Shown here: positions 28,027-36,991 of the stretch, piece by piece | Layout: each line of letters begins with the position of its first letter | Position numbering within the stretch: position 1 is the stretch's first letter | DNA from: Clostridia bacterium | GTDB taxonomy: Bacteria; Bacillota; Clostridia; Christensenellales; Borkfalkiaceae | Assembly: GCA_017468085.1 (NCBI GenBank) | Contig: JAFUJR010000034.1 | Location: 1-64,000 of the forward strand | Reading direction: 5' to 3' | DNA length: 64,000 bases | Program-made: the position numbers and the translations under genes | The notes under the pieces: model-generated | Told to the model about the DNA's origin: nothing | Database searches by the model: none | What the model saw: only the letters and a program-made list of their open reading frames with translations

Positions 28027-28039
28027 AGGAGGGACGCCC

Positions 28040-28924
28040 TTGAAACGTAGTTTTAATTTAAGCGCATACGAAACCTTTTCTCACAAAACGGACTTTGCTA
28101 TGTCAAAGCATAGCACGGTAGGTTGCGGAGGCAACGCACGGACGGTTTTTTATCCGCAGAGCGTAGCGGAAGCAAAAGCCTTGCTTTCCAAGTTGGAAGG
28201 GGATAAAATTCCCTATTACGTCATCGGCAATATGAGCAACGTTCTCCCGCCCGACGAAGGCACGGAAACTCCGCTCGTTTGCACGGCAAATCTAAACGGC
28301 GTAACGGTAGGGGAGGGCGCGTTCGTATACGCAGGCGTAAAAAGCGGCGCGTTGCTTTCTATTTGCAAGCGTAACCAAAAAAGCGGCGCGGAATTTTTAT
28401 ACGGCATTCCTTGCACGCTCGGCGGCGCGTTGTTTATGAACGCAGGCGCGGGCGGCACGTATATCGACGAAATCGTGGAAAGCGTGCTCGTTTATCATAA
28501 AGGGGAAACCAAGCTCGTGTCCCGTAAAGATTGCGGTTATTCGTATAAGCACAGCGTTTTTATGAAAAACGGAGCGGTGATACTCGGTGCGGCGCTAAAA
28601 TTGACGGACGCTACGGACGAGGAAATCGAAAAAAAGGAAAGTTTTTTCAAAGCCCGCCGCGCGCACTTACCCAAGGGCAAAAGCATGGGCTGCGTGTTTA
28701 AAAACCCCGACGGCTTTAGCGCGGGCGATTTGATAGAACGGAGCGGCTTAAAAGGCTTACGCATGGGCGGAGCGTACGTTTCAAACGAACACGCAAATTT
28801 CATCATCAACGATAAAAATGCGACGGAAAAGGATATCAAAACGCTGATTATGCTCATCAAAAATGCGGTGTTGGCGCAATACGCAATTTGGTTGGAAGAA
28901 GAAATAAGATACATTCCATTGTAA
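28040..28924 (+). CDS. murB: UDP-N-acetylenolpyruvoylglucosamine reductase
   Basis: 294 residues from a TTG start (28040) with AGGAGGG 6 bases upstream. FAD-binding features: IGNMSNVLPPDEG, GIPCTLGGALFMNAGA and YSYKHSVF. NADPH-dependent reduction of UDP-GlcNAc-enolpyruvate to UDP-MurNAc for peptidoglycan. The motif usually written GSxFKNP reads MGCVFKNPDG here, with Cys218 at the position of the proton-donating Ser. It heads the murB-PHP-whiA-dnaE cluster. Confidence 0.88.
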   Translation: MKRSFNLSAYETFSHKTDFAMSKHSTVGCGGNARTVFYPQSVAEAKALLSKLEGDKIPYYVIGNMSNVLPPDEGTETPLVCTANLNGVTVGEGAFVYAGVKSGALLSICKRNQKSGAEFLYGIPCTLGGALFMNAGAGGTYIDEIVESVLVYHKGETKLVSRKDCGYSYKHSVFMKNGAVILGAALKLTDATDEEIEKKESFFKARRAHLPKGKSMGCVFKNPDGFSAGDLIERSGLKGLRMGGAYVSNEHANFIINDKNATEKDIKTLIMLIKNAVLAQYAIWLEEEIRYIPL

Positions 28925-28935
28925 GGAGAAAAACG

Positions 28936-29715
28936 GTGATTTTAACGGCAGATTATCATACGCATACCCCGTATTCCCACGGTAAAAATACGGTGGACGA
29001 AAATGCGGCAAGAGCCAAAGAATTGGGCTTAAAACAGCTTGCCATCAGCGACCATGGATACACCCACGTTTCGCTCGGTATCCGTCGCAAGCAGACGGAA
29101 TCTTACATTGCAGACTGTAAGGCGGCGACGGAAAAATACGGTATCGACGTGCTGGTGGGTATCGAGGCGAATATCTGCGGTTTGAGCGGCAAAGCGGATT
29201 TGACGGAAAAGGATTACGAAAATTTCGACGTCTATCTGTGCGGTAATCACGTTTGGATAAAATACGATAAATTTGCCGATTATCCTCTCTATTGTTGGAG
29301 TAACGTTATGCTCCATAAATTTTTGAAATACAATCCCAAATGGCTCGTAAAACGGAATACGCAGGCGTACGTCAACACGATAAAAAGAAACCCCATCGAC
29401 GCGGTAACGCACGTCAGCTATATCTGCCCTTGCGATACGTTAGAGGTGGCAAAATGCGCCGCCGATTACGGTACGTATATCGAGTTAAACTCCAAAAAGA
29501 CGCACTTAACCGACGAGCAAATCATGGATATGGTCCTCAAAACGGACGTGCGCTTTATCGTCAACTCCGACGCCCACAGTGCGGATAGGGTGGGGGACAC
29601 CAAACGCGTGGAAGAACAGCTTGCGCGCTTGCAAGATTTCCCGATGGACAGAATCGACAATATCGACGGGCGTTTTCCCAATTTCAGATTTGCGGAATTT
29701 AAAAAACATTTATAA
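28936..29715 (+). CDS. PHP-domain phosphoesterase (histidinol-phosphatase/YcdX-like)
   Basis: GTG start at 28936 behind AAGGAG. 259 residues. Metal-binding PHP motifs in order: DYHTHTPYSHG, SDHGYTH, GIEANI, CGNHVW, THVSYI and NSDAHSADRVG. Members are metal-dependent phosphatases; the YcdX-like subgroup lacks a clear physiological substrate. Placement directly between murB and whiA is common in clostridia. Histidinol phosphate is one possible substrate, but no other histidine genes are nearby. Confidence 0.82.
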   Translation: MILTADYHTHTPYSHGKNTVDENAARAKELGLKQLAISDHGYTHVSLGIRRKQTESYIADCKAATEKYGIDVLVGIEANICGLSGKADLTEKDYENFDVYLCGNHVWIKYDKFADYPLYCWSNVMLHKFLKYNPKWLVKRNTQAYVNTIKRNPIDAVTHVSYICPCDTLEVAKCAADYGTYIELNSKKTHLTDEQIMDMVLKTDVRFIVNSDAHSADRVGDTKRVEEQLARLQDFPMDRIDNIDGRFPNFRFAEFKKHL

Positions 29716-29725
29716 ACGGTAGGCT

Positions 29726-30670
29726 ATGAACTTTACTTCGGACGTAAAAAAAGAAATGATAAATCACGGCGTAACGGACGGCGCGGCGCGCTTATCGGAA
29801 ATGTCCGCGTTTATCCGTACGAGCGGTACGTTCGGGGTCAAGGACGGTCAGCCCACATTCTTTCTCGTCAGCGAAACGGAAAACGTCGCAGAGTATTTTA
29901 TGTCGCAGTTTTCCAAAATTTTCAATGCGGAGCTTTTCGTTACGCACGCCACGCGCGATAGAATGAGCGGCAGAGATAAACTTTTGCTGCAATGCCCGCC
30001 CTCCGTCGCTGCCGAGGTGTTAAAAACCTTGCGGTTGGTAACGAAAAACGGCGAGCCGCGCCAAGGCGTTTCCGCTGCGCTCTTGTCCACGGAGGACAAG
30101 GAAATCTCTTATATCAGAGGCGCGTTTTTGGGCGGCGGAAGCTGTACGCTCCCTATGGACAACGGCACGACGGGATATCATCTGGAAATTGTTTTTAACG
30201 ATAAAAAGACGGCAAAGGACTTTTGTTTGGTCCTTTCGGAATTTGAAATCCTCGCCAAACTTGCCGAACGGAAAGATACCTTCGTGGTATATATCAAAAG
30301 CAAAGAACAGATTTCCGATTTTCTCGCCGTCGTCGGCGCGCACAACGCCTTAAAAAAACTTTCACAGCTCGTAGAAAGACGGGACGAGGCAAATCGCACC
30401 AACCGCGCGCGCAATTGTATGGCGGGCAATGCGGACAAGGCGGCAATCGCAGCGGTAAAACAGGTCGTCGCCCTCAAAAAATTGGAAGAAAGCGGCGGCT
30501 TTACCCTATTAAGCGAGGAATTAAAACAGCTTGCCAAAGCAAGATTGGACAATCCTTCTATGTCCTTGCAAGAGCTCGCGGATAAGCTCTGCGTCAGTAA
30601 AAGTTGTTTAAACCACAGAATGCGCAAGCTGATGGCCATCGCCGCGCCCAAAGAAGAAACGAACGGATAA
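29726..30670 (+). CDS. whiA: DNA-binding protein WhiA (sporulation/cell division regulator)
   Basis: 314 residues, typical of WhiA. The N-terminal two thirds is the degenerate LAGLIDADG homing-endonuclease-like fold (SYIRGAFLGGGSCTLP). The C-terminal helix-turn-helix includes LQELADKLCVSKSCLNHRMR. In Gram-positives WhiA influences chromosome segregation, division and, in actinomycetes, sporulation genes. The usual clostridial partners rapZ (yvcJ) and yvcK, normally just upstream, are missing here. Confidence 0.93.
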   Translation: MNFTSDVKKEMINHGVTDGAARLSEMSAFIRTSGTFGVKDGQPTFFLVSETENVAEYFMSQFSKIFNAELFVTHATRDRMSGRDKLLLQCPPSVAAEVLKTLRLVTKNGEPRQGVSAALLSTEDKEISYIRGAFLGGGSCTLPMDNGTTGYHLEIVFNDKKTAKDFCLVLSEFEILAKLAERKDTFVVYIKSKEQISDFLAVVGAHNALKKLSQLVERRDEANRTNRARNCMAGNADKAAIAAVKQVVALKKLEESGGFTLLSEELKQLAKARLDNPSMSLQELADKLCVSKSCLNHRMRKLMAIAAPKEETNG

Positions 30671-30681
30671 ACGGAAGAATT

Positions 30682-33600
30682 ATGACGGATTTTGTACACT
30701 TACATTTGCATACGGAATACAGCCTTTTGGACGGCGCGGCAAAGGTGGACGATCTAATCGACCACCTCGTTAAAAACAATATCAACGCCTGTGCCGTTAC
30801 CGACCACGGCAATATGTACGCCTCTTTGTATTTCGCAGAGGAATGTGTTAAAAAAGGAATAAAGTATATTATCGGTTGCGAGTTGTACGCCGTAGACGAC
30901 CATAAGGAAAAACGCCAAGGCAAAAACGAGCATATCGTCTTGCTTGCAAAAAATAAAACGGGCTATAAAAATATCGTTAAATTGGATTCGCTTTCGTTTA
31001 TCGACGGCTATTACGGTGGTAAACCGCGTATCAGTTACGACCTTATCAAACAGTACAGCGAGGGGGTAATTTGCCTTTCCGCGTGCTTGGCGGGACGTAT
31101 GCCCCAACTCCTTTTGCGCGGTGATTACGAGGGCGCAAAGGCTTGGGCGGCGGAAATGAAAGGGGTGTTTGGCGAGGATTTTTACATCGAGCTGCAAGAC
31201 CACGGCATTGCCGAACAAAAGCAAATCATGCCCGACCTCATCAAAATCGCGCGCGAGTTGGATATTCAGCTCGTAGCGACAAACGACGTGCACTATATTG
31301 AAAAAGAGGATTGGGAAGCGCACGAAATTTTGCTCTGTATCCAAACGAAATCTACCCTTGCGCAACCTAAAATGCGCTTTGAACAGCACGAATTTTATAT
31401 GAAATCGGGCGACGAGATGATGGAGCTTTTCCATTACGTTCCCGAAGCAATTTCCAATACGCGCGTGATTGCGGATAAAATCGAAGAACCCGTTTTCGAT
31501 ATCACGCCTAAGGGCGACCCTATCCGCGACACCTCGCTTATCCCTTTATATAAGCCGGAGGACGGCTCTACTTCGCCCGATTATCTCACCCGCCTTACGT
31601 GGGAGGGCTTGCCGAAGCGTTATTCGGAAATTACCGACACGATCAGAGCGCGCGCGGAATACGAGCTTTCGATTATCATCAAGATGGGCTTTGCCGACTA
31701 TTTCCTTATCGTTTGGGATTATATCAACTGGTCGCGTTTGCAAGGGATTCCCGTAGGTCCTGGGCGCGGCTCGGGCGTAGGCAGTATCGTCGCGTACTCT
31801 ATCGGTATTACGGACGTCGACCCCTTACGCTACGATTTGATTTTCGAGCGTTTCTTGAACCCTGACCGCGTATCTATGCCCGACTTCGACGTCGATTTTT
31901 GTACGAAACGCAGAGCGGAAACGATTGAATACGTCCGCGAAAAATATCATCCCGAAAACGTAGCGCAAATCGTTACGTTCGGTACGCTTGCCTCGCGCGC
32001 CGTAATCAAGGACGTAGGACGCGTTATGGGCGTTCCGTATTCGGAAACGGACAAGGTTGCAAAACTGATGGACGGCAAATCGACCATCGGCGAATTGCTT
32101 GGCAGAAAAATCCCCAAGCTCGAAAAGCAAATCGAGGCGGAAACCAACGAAGAAAAACGCGGGGAATTGCAGAAAAAACTCGCTGAACAAAAGCAAAAAA
32201 GAAATCCTGAATTTATCGAGGTTTACGAAACGAACGCAGAGCTTCGTCAGGTCATCGATATGGGCTTAAAATTGGAGGGTATGCCCAAAAACACCTCCGA
32301 ACACGCCGCGGGCGTCGTTATCTGTAATAAAGTGCTTGCCGACAACGTACCTTTGGCAAGGAACGGCGACGACATCGTTACGCAGTTCGACATGAAAGAG
32401 GTCGAAGCTGTCGGTATGTTAAAGATGGACTTCCTCGCGCTTACGACGCTGACGGATATCCAAAATACGTTAGAATATATCAAAGAGGGCAAGGGAATCG
32501 ACGTCGACTTCAACGAAATCGGCTTGGACGTTCCCGAGGCATATCAGCTTATCTCGTCGGGGGATACCGACGCGGTATTCCAATTGGAACAAGGCGGCAT
32601 GAAGAAGTTCATGAAAGAGCTTCAACCAAGCTGTTTGGAAGACTTGATCGCAGGTATTTCCCTGTACCGTCCCGGTCCCATGGATTTCATTCCGCAGTAT
32701 ATCAGAAATAAGCACAACCCCGAAAGCATCGTATACGATACGCCTTACTTAGAGCCGATTTTAAAAAATTCTTACGGCGTAATCGTTTATCAAGAACAGG
32801 TTATGCAAATATTCCAGCAACTCGCGGGCTATTCGCTTGGACAAGCGGACTTGGTTCGCCGCGCCATGGCGAAAAAGAAGAAAAAAGAGTTGATGGAACA
32901 AAAAGACAAGTTTATTTACGGCGCGCCAGCAGAGGGTATCACGGGGTGCGCGTCTAAGGGCATTCCCGCCGAAGTCGCGGCAAAGATTTTCGGCGATATG
33001 GAAAGCTTTGCTTCTTATGCGTTCAACAAATCCCACGCGGCGGCGTATGCCGTCGTTGCGTACCGCACGGCATATTTAAAATATTTCTATCCCAAGGAAT
33101 TCTTGGCGGGCATTCTCAATGACCGTATCGATAAAATCGAAGAAATCTCCAAATACATTCTGTATATGAAAGAGAAAAATATTGCCGTTCTTCCCCCTGA
33201 CGTCAACCGTTCTAAGGATATTTTCTGGGTAGAGGGCAACGGACTTCGTATCGGTCTTGGCGCGCTTCGCGGCGTCGGTCAGGAAGCCATCTCTGCGGTT
33301 ATTAGAGAACGTAACGAAAACGGCTTGTTTAAGGACTTTTCCGACTTTATTTCCCGTTGCTCCAAGTACGTCAACAAACGCATTGTAGAAAGTTTGATTT
33401 ACGCGGGCGCTTTCGATTGCTTCGGATATTCTCGCGCGCAGTTTGCGGCGGTTTACGAGGAGGCGTTGGCGCGTGTAAACGCGATGGATAAGCAAAAGGG
33501 CGGTTTACAAATTTCCTTATTTGGAAGTATTTTAGAGGAGCAGGCGATTGAAATCAACTACCCCAATATTCCCGAATATGAAATGATGGAAAAGCTGTCT

Positions 33601-34311
33601 AAGGAAAAGTCGGTGCTCGGCGTATACGTCAGCGGACACCCGTTTGAAAAATTCCTGCCTTATTTTAAGGATAAAACCTTTAATTGCTCGATGCTGAGCG
33701 ATTATGAAGAGGACGAGGAAACCGGCGTTAAAAAGTATACGGAAATCAGCGACGGAATGCAGGTTACCATGGGCGGTATGATCGGCGCGTTTAAAAAGCT
33801 GAAAACGCGTAGCGGCTCGTTTATGGCGTTCATCACGGTAGAGGATATGTCGGGCTCGATAGAGTGCGTTTGCTTCCCTAAAATTTACGATAAAGTCCGT
33901 AACTTCTTGGAAGCGGACAGAGTGGTTTCTCTGTCGGGCAGAATTAGCATCGAAGAGGAAAAACTTCCCGTCATCATCTTGGATAAAATGGACGAATTTA
34001 TCTTAGATGAAGAGGGAAATCAACCCAAGCGTTATCCGTTACAACCGGATTATGCGTCGGCGCAAACGGCTACTCCCCCCCAAGCGCAGAAAAAGGAAAG
34101 CGATAAAAAACTTTGGCTCAACGTCAGCGCATTGGAAGAAGAGGACGTCGAGGAGTTGTTGGATACGTTGTCCTTCTATGCAGGCGAAACGCAGGTTTAT
34201 TTTGTGAAGGACGGGAAAAAGATGGTGTGCTCGCAAAAAGTTACCCCTAATAAGGCGCTTATGGCAGAGCTTTGCTCCTTCCTTCCCGAAAATTGCATAA
34301 AATTTCTCTAA
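30682..34311 (+). CDS. dnaE: DNA polymerase III alpha subunit
   Basis: 1209 residues from ATG 30682 (the longer frame from 30604 runs into whiA). N-terminal PHP domain HLHLHTEYSLLDGA. Polymerase active-site Asp residues in MPDFDVDFC, with GPGRGSGVGSIVAYS. Then the helix-hairpin-helix region, and a C-terminal OB domain (VTMGGMIGAFKKLKTRSG). This is the DnaE class; the PolC-type exonuclease insertion is not present. It replicates DNA in the cytoplasm. It follows whiA by 11 bases, so the two are probably co-transcribed. The length is near the 1150-1200 of clostridial DnaE. Confidence 0.95.
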   Translation: MTDFVHLHLHTEYSLLDGAAKVDDLIDHLVKNNINACAVTDHGNMYASLYFAEECVKKGIKYIIGCELYAVDDHKEKRQGKNEHIVLLAKNKTGYKNIVKLDSLSFIDGYYGGKPRISYDLIKQYSEGVICLSACLAGRMPQLLLRGDYEGAKAWAAEMKGVFGEDFYIELQDHGIAEQKQIMPDLIKIARELDIQLVATNDVHYIEKEDWEAHEILLCIQTKSTLAQPKMRFEQHEFYMKSGDEMMELFHYVPEAISNTRVIADKIEEPVFDITPKGDPIRDTSLIPLYKPEDGSTSPDYLTRLTWEGLPKRYSEITDTIRARAEYELSIIIKMGFADYFLIVWDYINWSRLQGIPVGPGRGSGVGSIVAYSIGITDVDPLRYDLIFERFLNPDRVSMPDFDVDFCTKRRAETIEYVREKYHPENVAQIVTFGTLASRAVIKDVGRVMGVPYSETDKVAKLMDGKSTIGELLGRKIPKLEKQIEAETNEEKRGELQKKLAEQKQKRNPEFIEVYETNAELRQVIDMGLKLEGMPKNTSEHAAGVVICNKVLADNVPLARNGDDIVTQFDMKEVEAVGMLKMDFLALTTLTDIQNTLEYIKEGKGIDVDFNEIGLDVPEAYQLISSGDTDAVFQLEQGGMKKFMKELQPSCLEDLIAGISLYRPGPMDFIPQYIRNKHNPESIVYDTPYLEPILKNSYGVIVYQEQVMQIFQQLAGYSLGQADLVRRAMAKKKKKELMEQKDKFIYGAPAEGITGCASKGIPAEVAAKIFGDMESFASYAFNKSHAAAYAVVAYRTAYLKYFYPKEFLAGILNDRIDKIEEISKYILYMKEKNIAVLPPDVNRSKDIFWVEGNGLRIGLGALRGVGQEAISAVIRERNENGLFKDFSDFISRCSKYVNKRIVESLIYAGAFDCFGYSRAQFAAVYEEALARVNAMDKQKGGLQISLFGSILEEQAIEINYPNIPEYEMMEKLSKEKSVLGVYVSGHPFEKFLPYFKDKTFNCSMLSDYEEDEETGVKKYTEISDGMQVTMGGMIGAFKKLKTRSGSFMAFITVEDMSGSIECVCFPKIYDKVRNFLEADRVVSLSGRISIEEEKLPVIILDKMDEFILDEEGNQPKRYPLQPDYASAQTATPPQAQKKESDKKLWLNVSALEEEDVEELLDTLSFYAGETQVYFVKDGKKMVCSQKVTPNKALMAELCSFLPENCIKFL

Positions 34312-34336
34312 AAATTGAAAAAAGTGCTGAAAAATA

Positions 34337-34365
34337 TTTGTGTTTTTCAAAACTTTGACTATAAT
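34337..34365 (+). promoter_or_regulatory. Candidate SigA promoter of pfkA
   Basis: Weak -35 (TTTGTG), 17-base spacer, TATAAT at 34360-34365. Confidence 0.5.
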
Positions 34366-34380
34366 AATATATTGCGTGGA

Positions 34381-34425
34381 CATTTGTGCAGGCGCACGAG
34401 TAAGAAAAAAAGCCTGCAAGCACAC
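34381..34425 (+). other. Hairpin in the pfkA leader
   Basis: In the 5' leader GCAGGC pairs with GCCTGC across an A-rich loop, and flanking TGTGC can pair with GCACA. There is no T-run. It could affect mRNA stability or translation of pfkA. Confidence 0.35.
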
Positions 34426-34441
34426 GAATGAGAGGTGAGTT

Positions 34442-35404
34442 ATGAAAAAAATAGCATTGTTGACGAGCGGCGGCGACGCACCTGGTATGAACGCGGCTAT
34501 CCGCGCGGTTGTCCGTTCAGGTATTTATTACGGTATGGAAGTTTTCGGGATTGAGCGCGGTTATGCAGGTCTTATCGACGGCAACGTAATCCCTATGGAA
34601 ATGCGTAGCGTTTCCAATATCGTGCAGTGCGGCGGTACGAAGCTTCGCTCGGCAAGATGTATGGAAATGTTGACGGTAGAGGGGCAGAAAAAAGCGGTTG
34701 ATACCCTTGAAAAATACGGCATTGAAGGTCTTGTAGTTATCGGCGGCGACGGCTCTTTCCGCGGCGCGGAAATTCTTTCTCGCGACTACGGCGTGCCCAC
34801 CATCGGTATCCCCGGCACGATTGATAACGACTTGGCGTACACCGATTATACGCTCGGTTTTGATACGGCGGTAAACACCTGCCTTGATATCATCAACAAG
34901 CTTCGCGATACGATGACCTCGCACGAGCGCGTTTCCGTCGTGGAAGTTATGGGCAGACATTGCGGCGACATTGCGCTTTACAGTGGTATTGCGTCGGGCG
35001 CGGAAATCATCGTCGTTCCTGAAATCGCTTTTGATATGAACGAAATCATTGCCAGAATCAACCGTTCCAGAGCGCACGGCAAGCACTCCAACATTATCGT
35101 TGTGGCAGAGGGCGTTATGGGCGCAGAGGAATTTGCAAAGCGCTTGCAAGCGGGTACGGAACACGACGTTCGTCCTACGTGTATCGGACACGTACAGCGC
35201 GGCGGCTCGCCTTCGATGGCGGACAGAATGCTCGCGGCGCAGTTCGGCAACAAAGCCGTTCGTCTTTTGGACGCAGGCATTGGCAACCGCGTAGTCGGCA
35301 TTCGTGATAATAAAATTATCGATATGGACATCATCGAAGCGGTTTCTATGAAGAAGACGTTCAATTACGAGCTGTACGAAACGTTGCAAATGATTTCTAT
35401 GTAA
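34442..35404 (+). CDS. pfkA: ATP-dependent 6-phosphofructokinase
   Basis: 320 residues behind GAGAGGTGAG. ATP site GGDAPGMNAAIR; GGDGSFRG has Gly at the position that is Asp in pyrophosphate-dependent enzymes, so ATP is the donor. Catalytic loop PGTIDNDLAYTD; effector/substrate region MGRHCGDIAL. Committed step of glycolysis, cytoplasmic tetramer. In many clostridia pyk follows pfkA; here pyk lies 18 kb away on the other strand. Confidence 0.96.
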   Translation: MKKIALLTSGGDAPGMNAAIRAVVRSGIYYGMEVFGIERGYAGLIDGNVIPMEMRSVSNIVQCGGTKLRSARCMEMLTVEGQKKAVDTLEKYGIEGLVVIGGDGSFRGAEILSRDYGVPTIGIPGTIDNDLAYTDYTLGFDTAVNTCLDIINKLRDTMTSHERVSVVEVMGRHCGDIALYSGIASGAEIIVVPEIAFDMNEIIARINRSRAHGKHSNIIVVAEGVMGAEEFAKRLQAGTEHDVRPTCIGHVQRGGSPSMADRMLAAQFGNKAVRLLDAGIGNRVVGIRDNKIIDMDIIEAVSMKKTFNYELYETLQMISM

Positions 35405-35417
35405 TCAAAAAATGGAA

Positions 35418-35448
35418 GGGTCGTCCCAAACGGACGGCTCTTTTTTTG
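35418..35448 (+). terminator. Terminator of pfkA
   Basis: Stem GGGTCGTCC / GGACGGCTC followed by seven Ts. Confidence 0.85.
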
Positions 35449-35479
35449 TGAAAATTCGGAAAAATTCTTAAAATAGGTA

Positions 35480-35508
35480 TTGAAATTTGCGTCTGTTTAT
35501 AGTATAAT
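35480..35508 (+). promoter_or_regulatory. SigA promoter of the pfkB-family kinase
   Basis: TTGAAA (35480-35485), 17-base spacer, TATAAT (35503-35508). It overlaps the longest ORF start and so supports ATG 35552. Confidence 0.8.
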
Positions 35509-35551
35509 AAAAAAGGATGGTAAAACAATTCTTTCCGCAGGGGGCGGACAA

Positions 35552-36475
35552 ATGATTTTAACGGTATGTATGAGTCCTTGTACGGACTTGACGATAGAGG
35601 TAGATTCTTTAAATATAGGCAAAACGAACGTGGTAAAAAGCCGTACTTTCTCTTTGGGCGGTAAGGGTATCAACGTTGCCGTAGGCATAAAGCGTTTGGG
35701 CGGCGACGTGTATACGACGGGCGTTATGTATCAAGAAAACGGGTATTTATTCGAGGACGCTTTGCGCAACGAGGGTATTCCGTTTACCTTTGTTTGGAAT
35801 AAGGGCAGGGCGCGTGAAAATTTGAAGTTCATCGACAATCGGGCTATGCTCACGGAAGTCAACGACGTCGGCGCGCCGGTGGAAAAGGAAACGACGGACG
35901 CGATATTGGCGCAGGTGGTAACGCTTTCCCAAAAGAGCAACGTTACCGTTTTGTCGGGCGGTTTGCCGCGCGGGCTTGGCGAGGGCTATTACGGCCATCT
36001 TGCCGCGGCGGTGGATAAAAACTCCCTTAAAATCGTAGACGCGGTGGGACAGCGCATGTTTTACGCTTTAAACGAGGGCGTGGATTTGGTAAAGCCAAAC
36101 CTTGACGAGCTGGAAAACGCCATCGGCAGACGGGTGGAAAGCAAGGAGGATATGCTTGCGGGCTGTTACGAGTTACTTGATAGGGGCGCAAAACGGGTCA
36201 TGCTTTCCTTGGGGAAACAAGGCGCGGTGATTACGGACGGCAGACTCAATTATTATTGCAAGAGTTTAAACGTAGCCGTCAATTCCACGGTGGGCGCAGG
36301 GGACAGCATGGTCGCGGCGGCGGCTTTGCAGTTAGAGCAAGACGCGGACCTTTACGATATTTTACGCCACGGCGTAGCGGCGGGCACGGCAAGAGTGATG
36401 TCGGTTGGACAGCTCTCTTTCACCCAAGAAAAATACGTCGAAGTACTTAATAATTTAATTATCCGCGAAATTTAA
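35552..36475 (+). CDS. PfkB-family kinase, 1-phosphofructokinase/tagatose-6-phosphate kinase type
   Basis: 307 residues from ATG 35552 with AGGGGG upstream. The N-terminal sugar site SLGGKGINVAVGIKRLGG and the C-terminal catalytic loop STVGAGDSMVAA are the two PfkB signatures; KPNLDELE is typical of FruK/LacC. It phosphorylates a sugar phosphate, most likely fructose 1-phosphate. No fructose PTS gene is adjacent, so the substrate is uncertain. Monocistronic, with its own promoter and terminator. Confidence 0.85.
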   Translation: MILTVCMSPCTDLTIEVDSLNIGKTNVVKSRTFSLGGKGINVAVGIKRLGGDVYTTGVMYQENGYLFEDALRNEGIPFTFVWNKGRARENLKFIDNRAMLTEVNDVGAPVEKETTDAILAQVVTLSQKSNVTVLSGGLPRGLGEGYYGHLAAAVDKNSLKIVDAVGQRMFYALNEGVDLVKPNLDELENAIGRRVESKEDMLAGCYELLDRGAKRVMLSLGKQGAVITDGRLNYYCKSLNVAVNSTVGAGDSMVAAAALQLEQDADLYDILRHGVAAGTARVMSVGQLSFTQEKYVEVLNNLIIREI

Positions 36476-36516
36476 AAAAGAAGGGTTGAAAAGCGTAAAG
36501 TTTTTCAACCCTTTTG
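36475..36516 (+). terminator. Terminator of the pfkB-family gene
   Basis: Stem AAGGGTTGAAAA / TTTTTCAACCCTT with flanking A and T runs. Confidence 0.85.
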
Positions 36517-36715
36517 CATATAATGTTAGTATGTGCAAAGGAAGAAATTCGCGGGGGAAACTGTGCTTCTTCCTCGTCGCGGAATTGGAAAAAGTTTCGC
36601 CGTACGCTACGCAAGAAAAAGGGGTCGAGCGCTTTGCAACGCTCAAGTTGCAAAGCCGTGCCTAAAATTGTTCTGTAATATTTTTTCACTTTGTCGAAAA
36701 AGTTCGAAAAATGTC
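36517..36715. other. Non-coding interval with a perfect 10-bp hairpin
   Basis: No gene is supported. Arms GCTTTGCAAC (36631-36640) and GTTGCAAAGC (36647-36656) form a perfect hairpin without a T-run. The rest is A/T-rich and leads into the promoter of the small Cys-containing protein. Confidence 0.45.
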
Positions 36716-36744
36716 TTGAAAAATTCAAAAAAATCAGGTATAAT
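36716..36744 (+). promoter_or_regulatory. SigA promoter of the small Cys protein operon
   Basis: TTGAAA (36716-36721), 17-base spacer, TATAAT (36739-36744). Transcription would begin near 36751, excluding the in-frame ATG at 36749 as start. Confidence 0.8.
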
Positions 36745-36778
36745 CATAATGAATAAAATAACAAGGTTAGGAATCATT

Positions 36779-36973
36779 ATGAATTACAAAGCAGAGCAAG
36801 AAAAATTTGACAAAATTAAATGGTACGATAGCATCGTCGTTGGTTATGACCGTTGCGGAAGTTACGATTTTTGCGCTAAATGCGACAAAACGGAAACTTA
36901 TCCTTGTGCGCGCGCTATGCACAAATCAACCAAAAAGCGCGTGCGTATCGCAATCGTGCGTTTCCGCGTGTAA
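36779..36973 (+). CDS. Small hypothetical protein with four spaced cysteines
   Basis: 64 residues from ATG 36779, with TAGGA upstream and a good promoter at 36716. Cys26, Cys32, Cys35 and Cys43 (RCGSYDFCAKCDKTETYPC) could form a zinc or Fe-S site. The tail is strongly basic (KSTKKRVRIAIVRFRV). I do not recognise the family. It is followed after 18 bases by a membrane protein and is probably co-transcribed with it. Confidence 0.6.
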   Translation: MNYKAEQEKFDKIKWYDSIVVGYDRCGSYDFCAKCDKTETYPCARAMHKSTKKRVRIAIVRFRV

Positions 36974-36991
36974 GCTATGAAAAAGAGGTCT

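Noticed and set aside
36749-36778. Earlier in-frame ATG for the 64-residue protein
   Set aside because: It would lie at or before the predicted transcription start; the later ATG at 36779 has a ribosome site.
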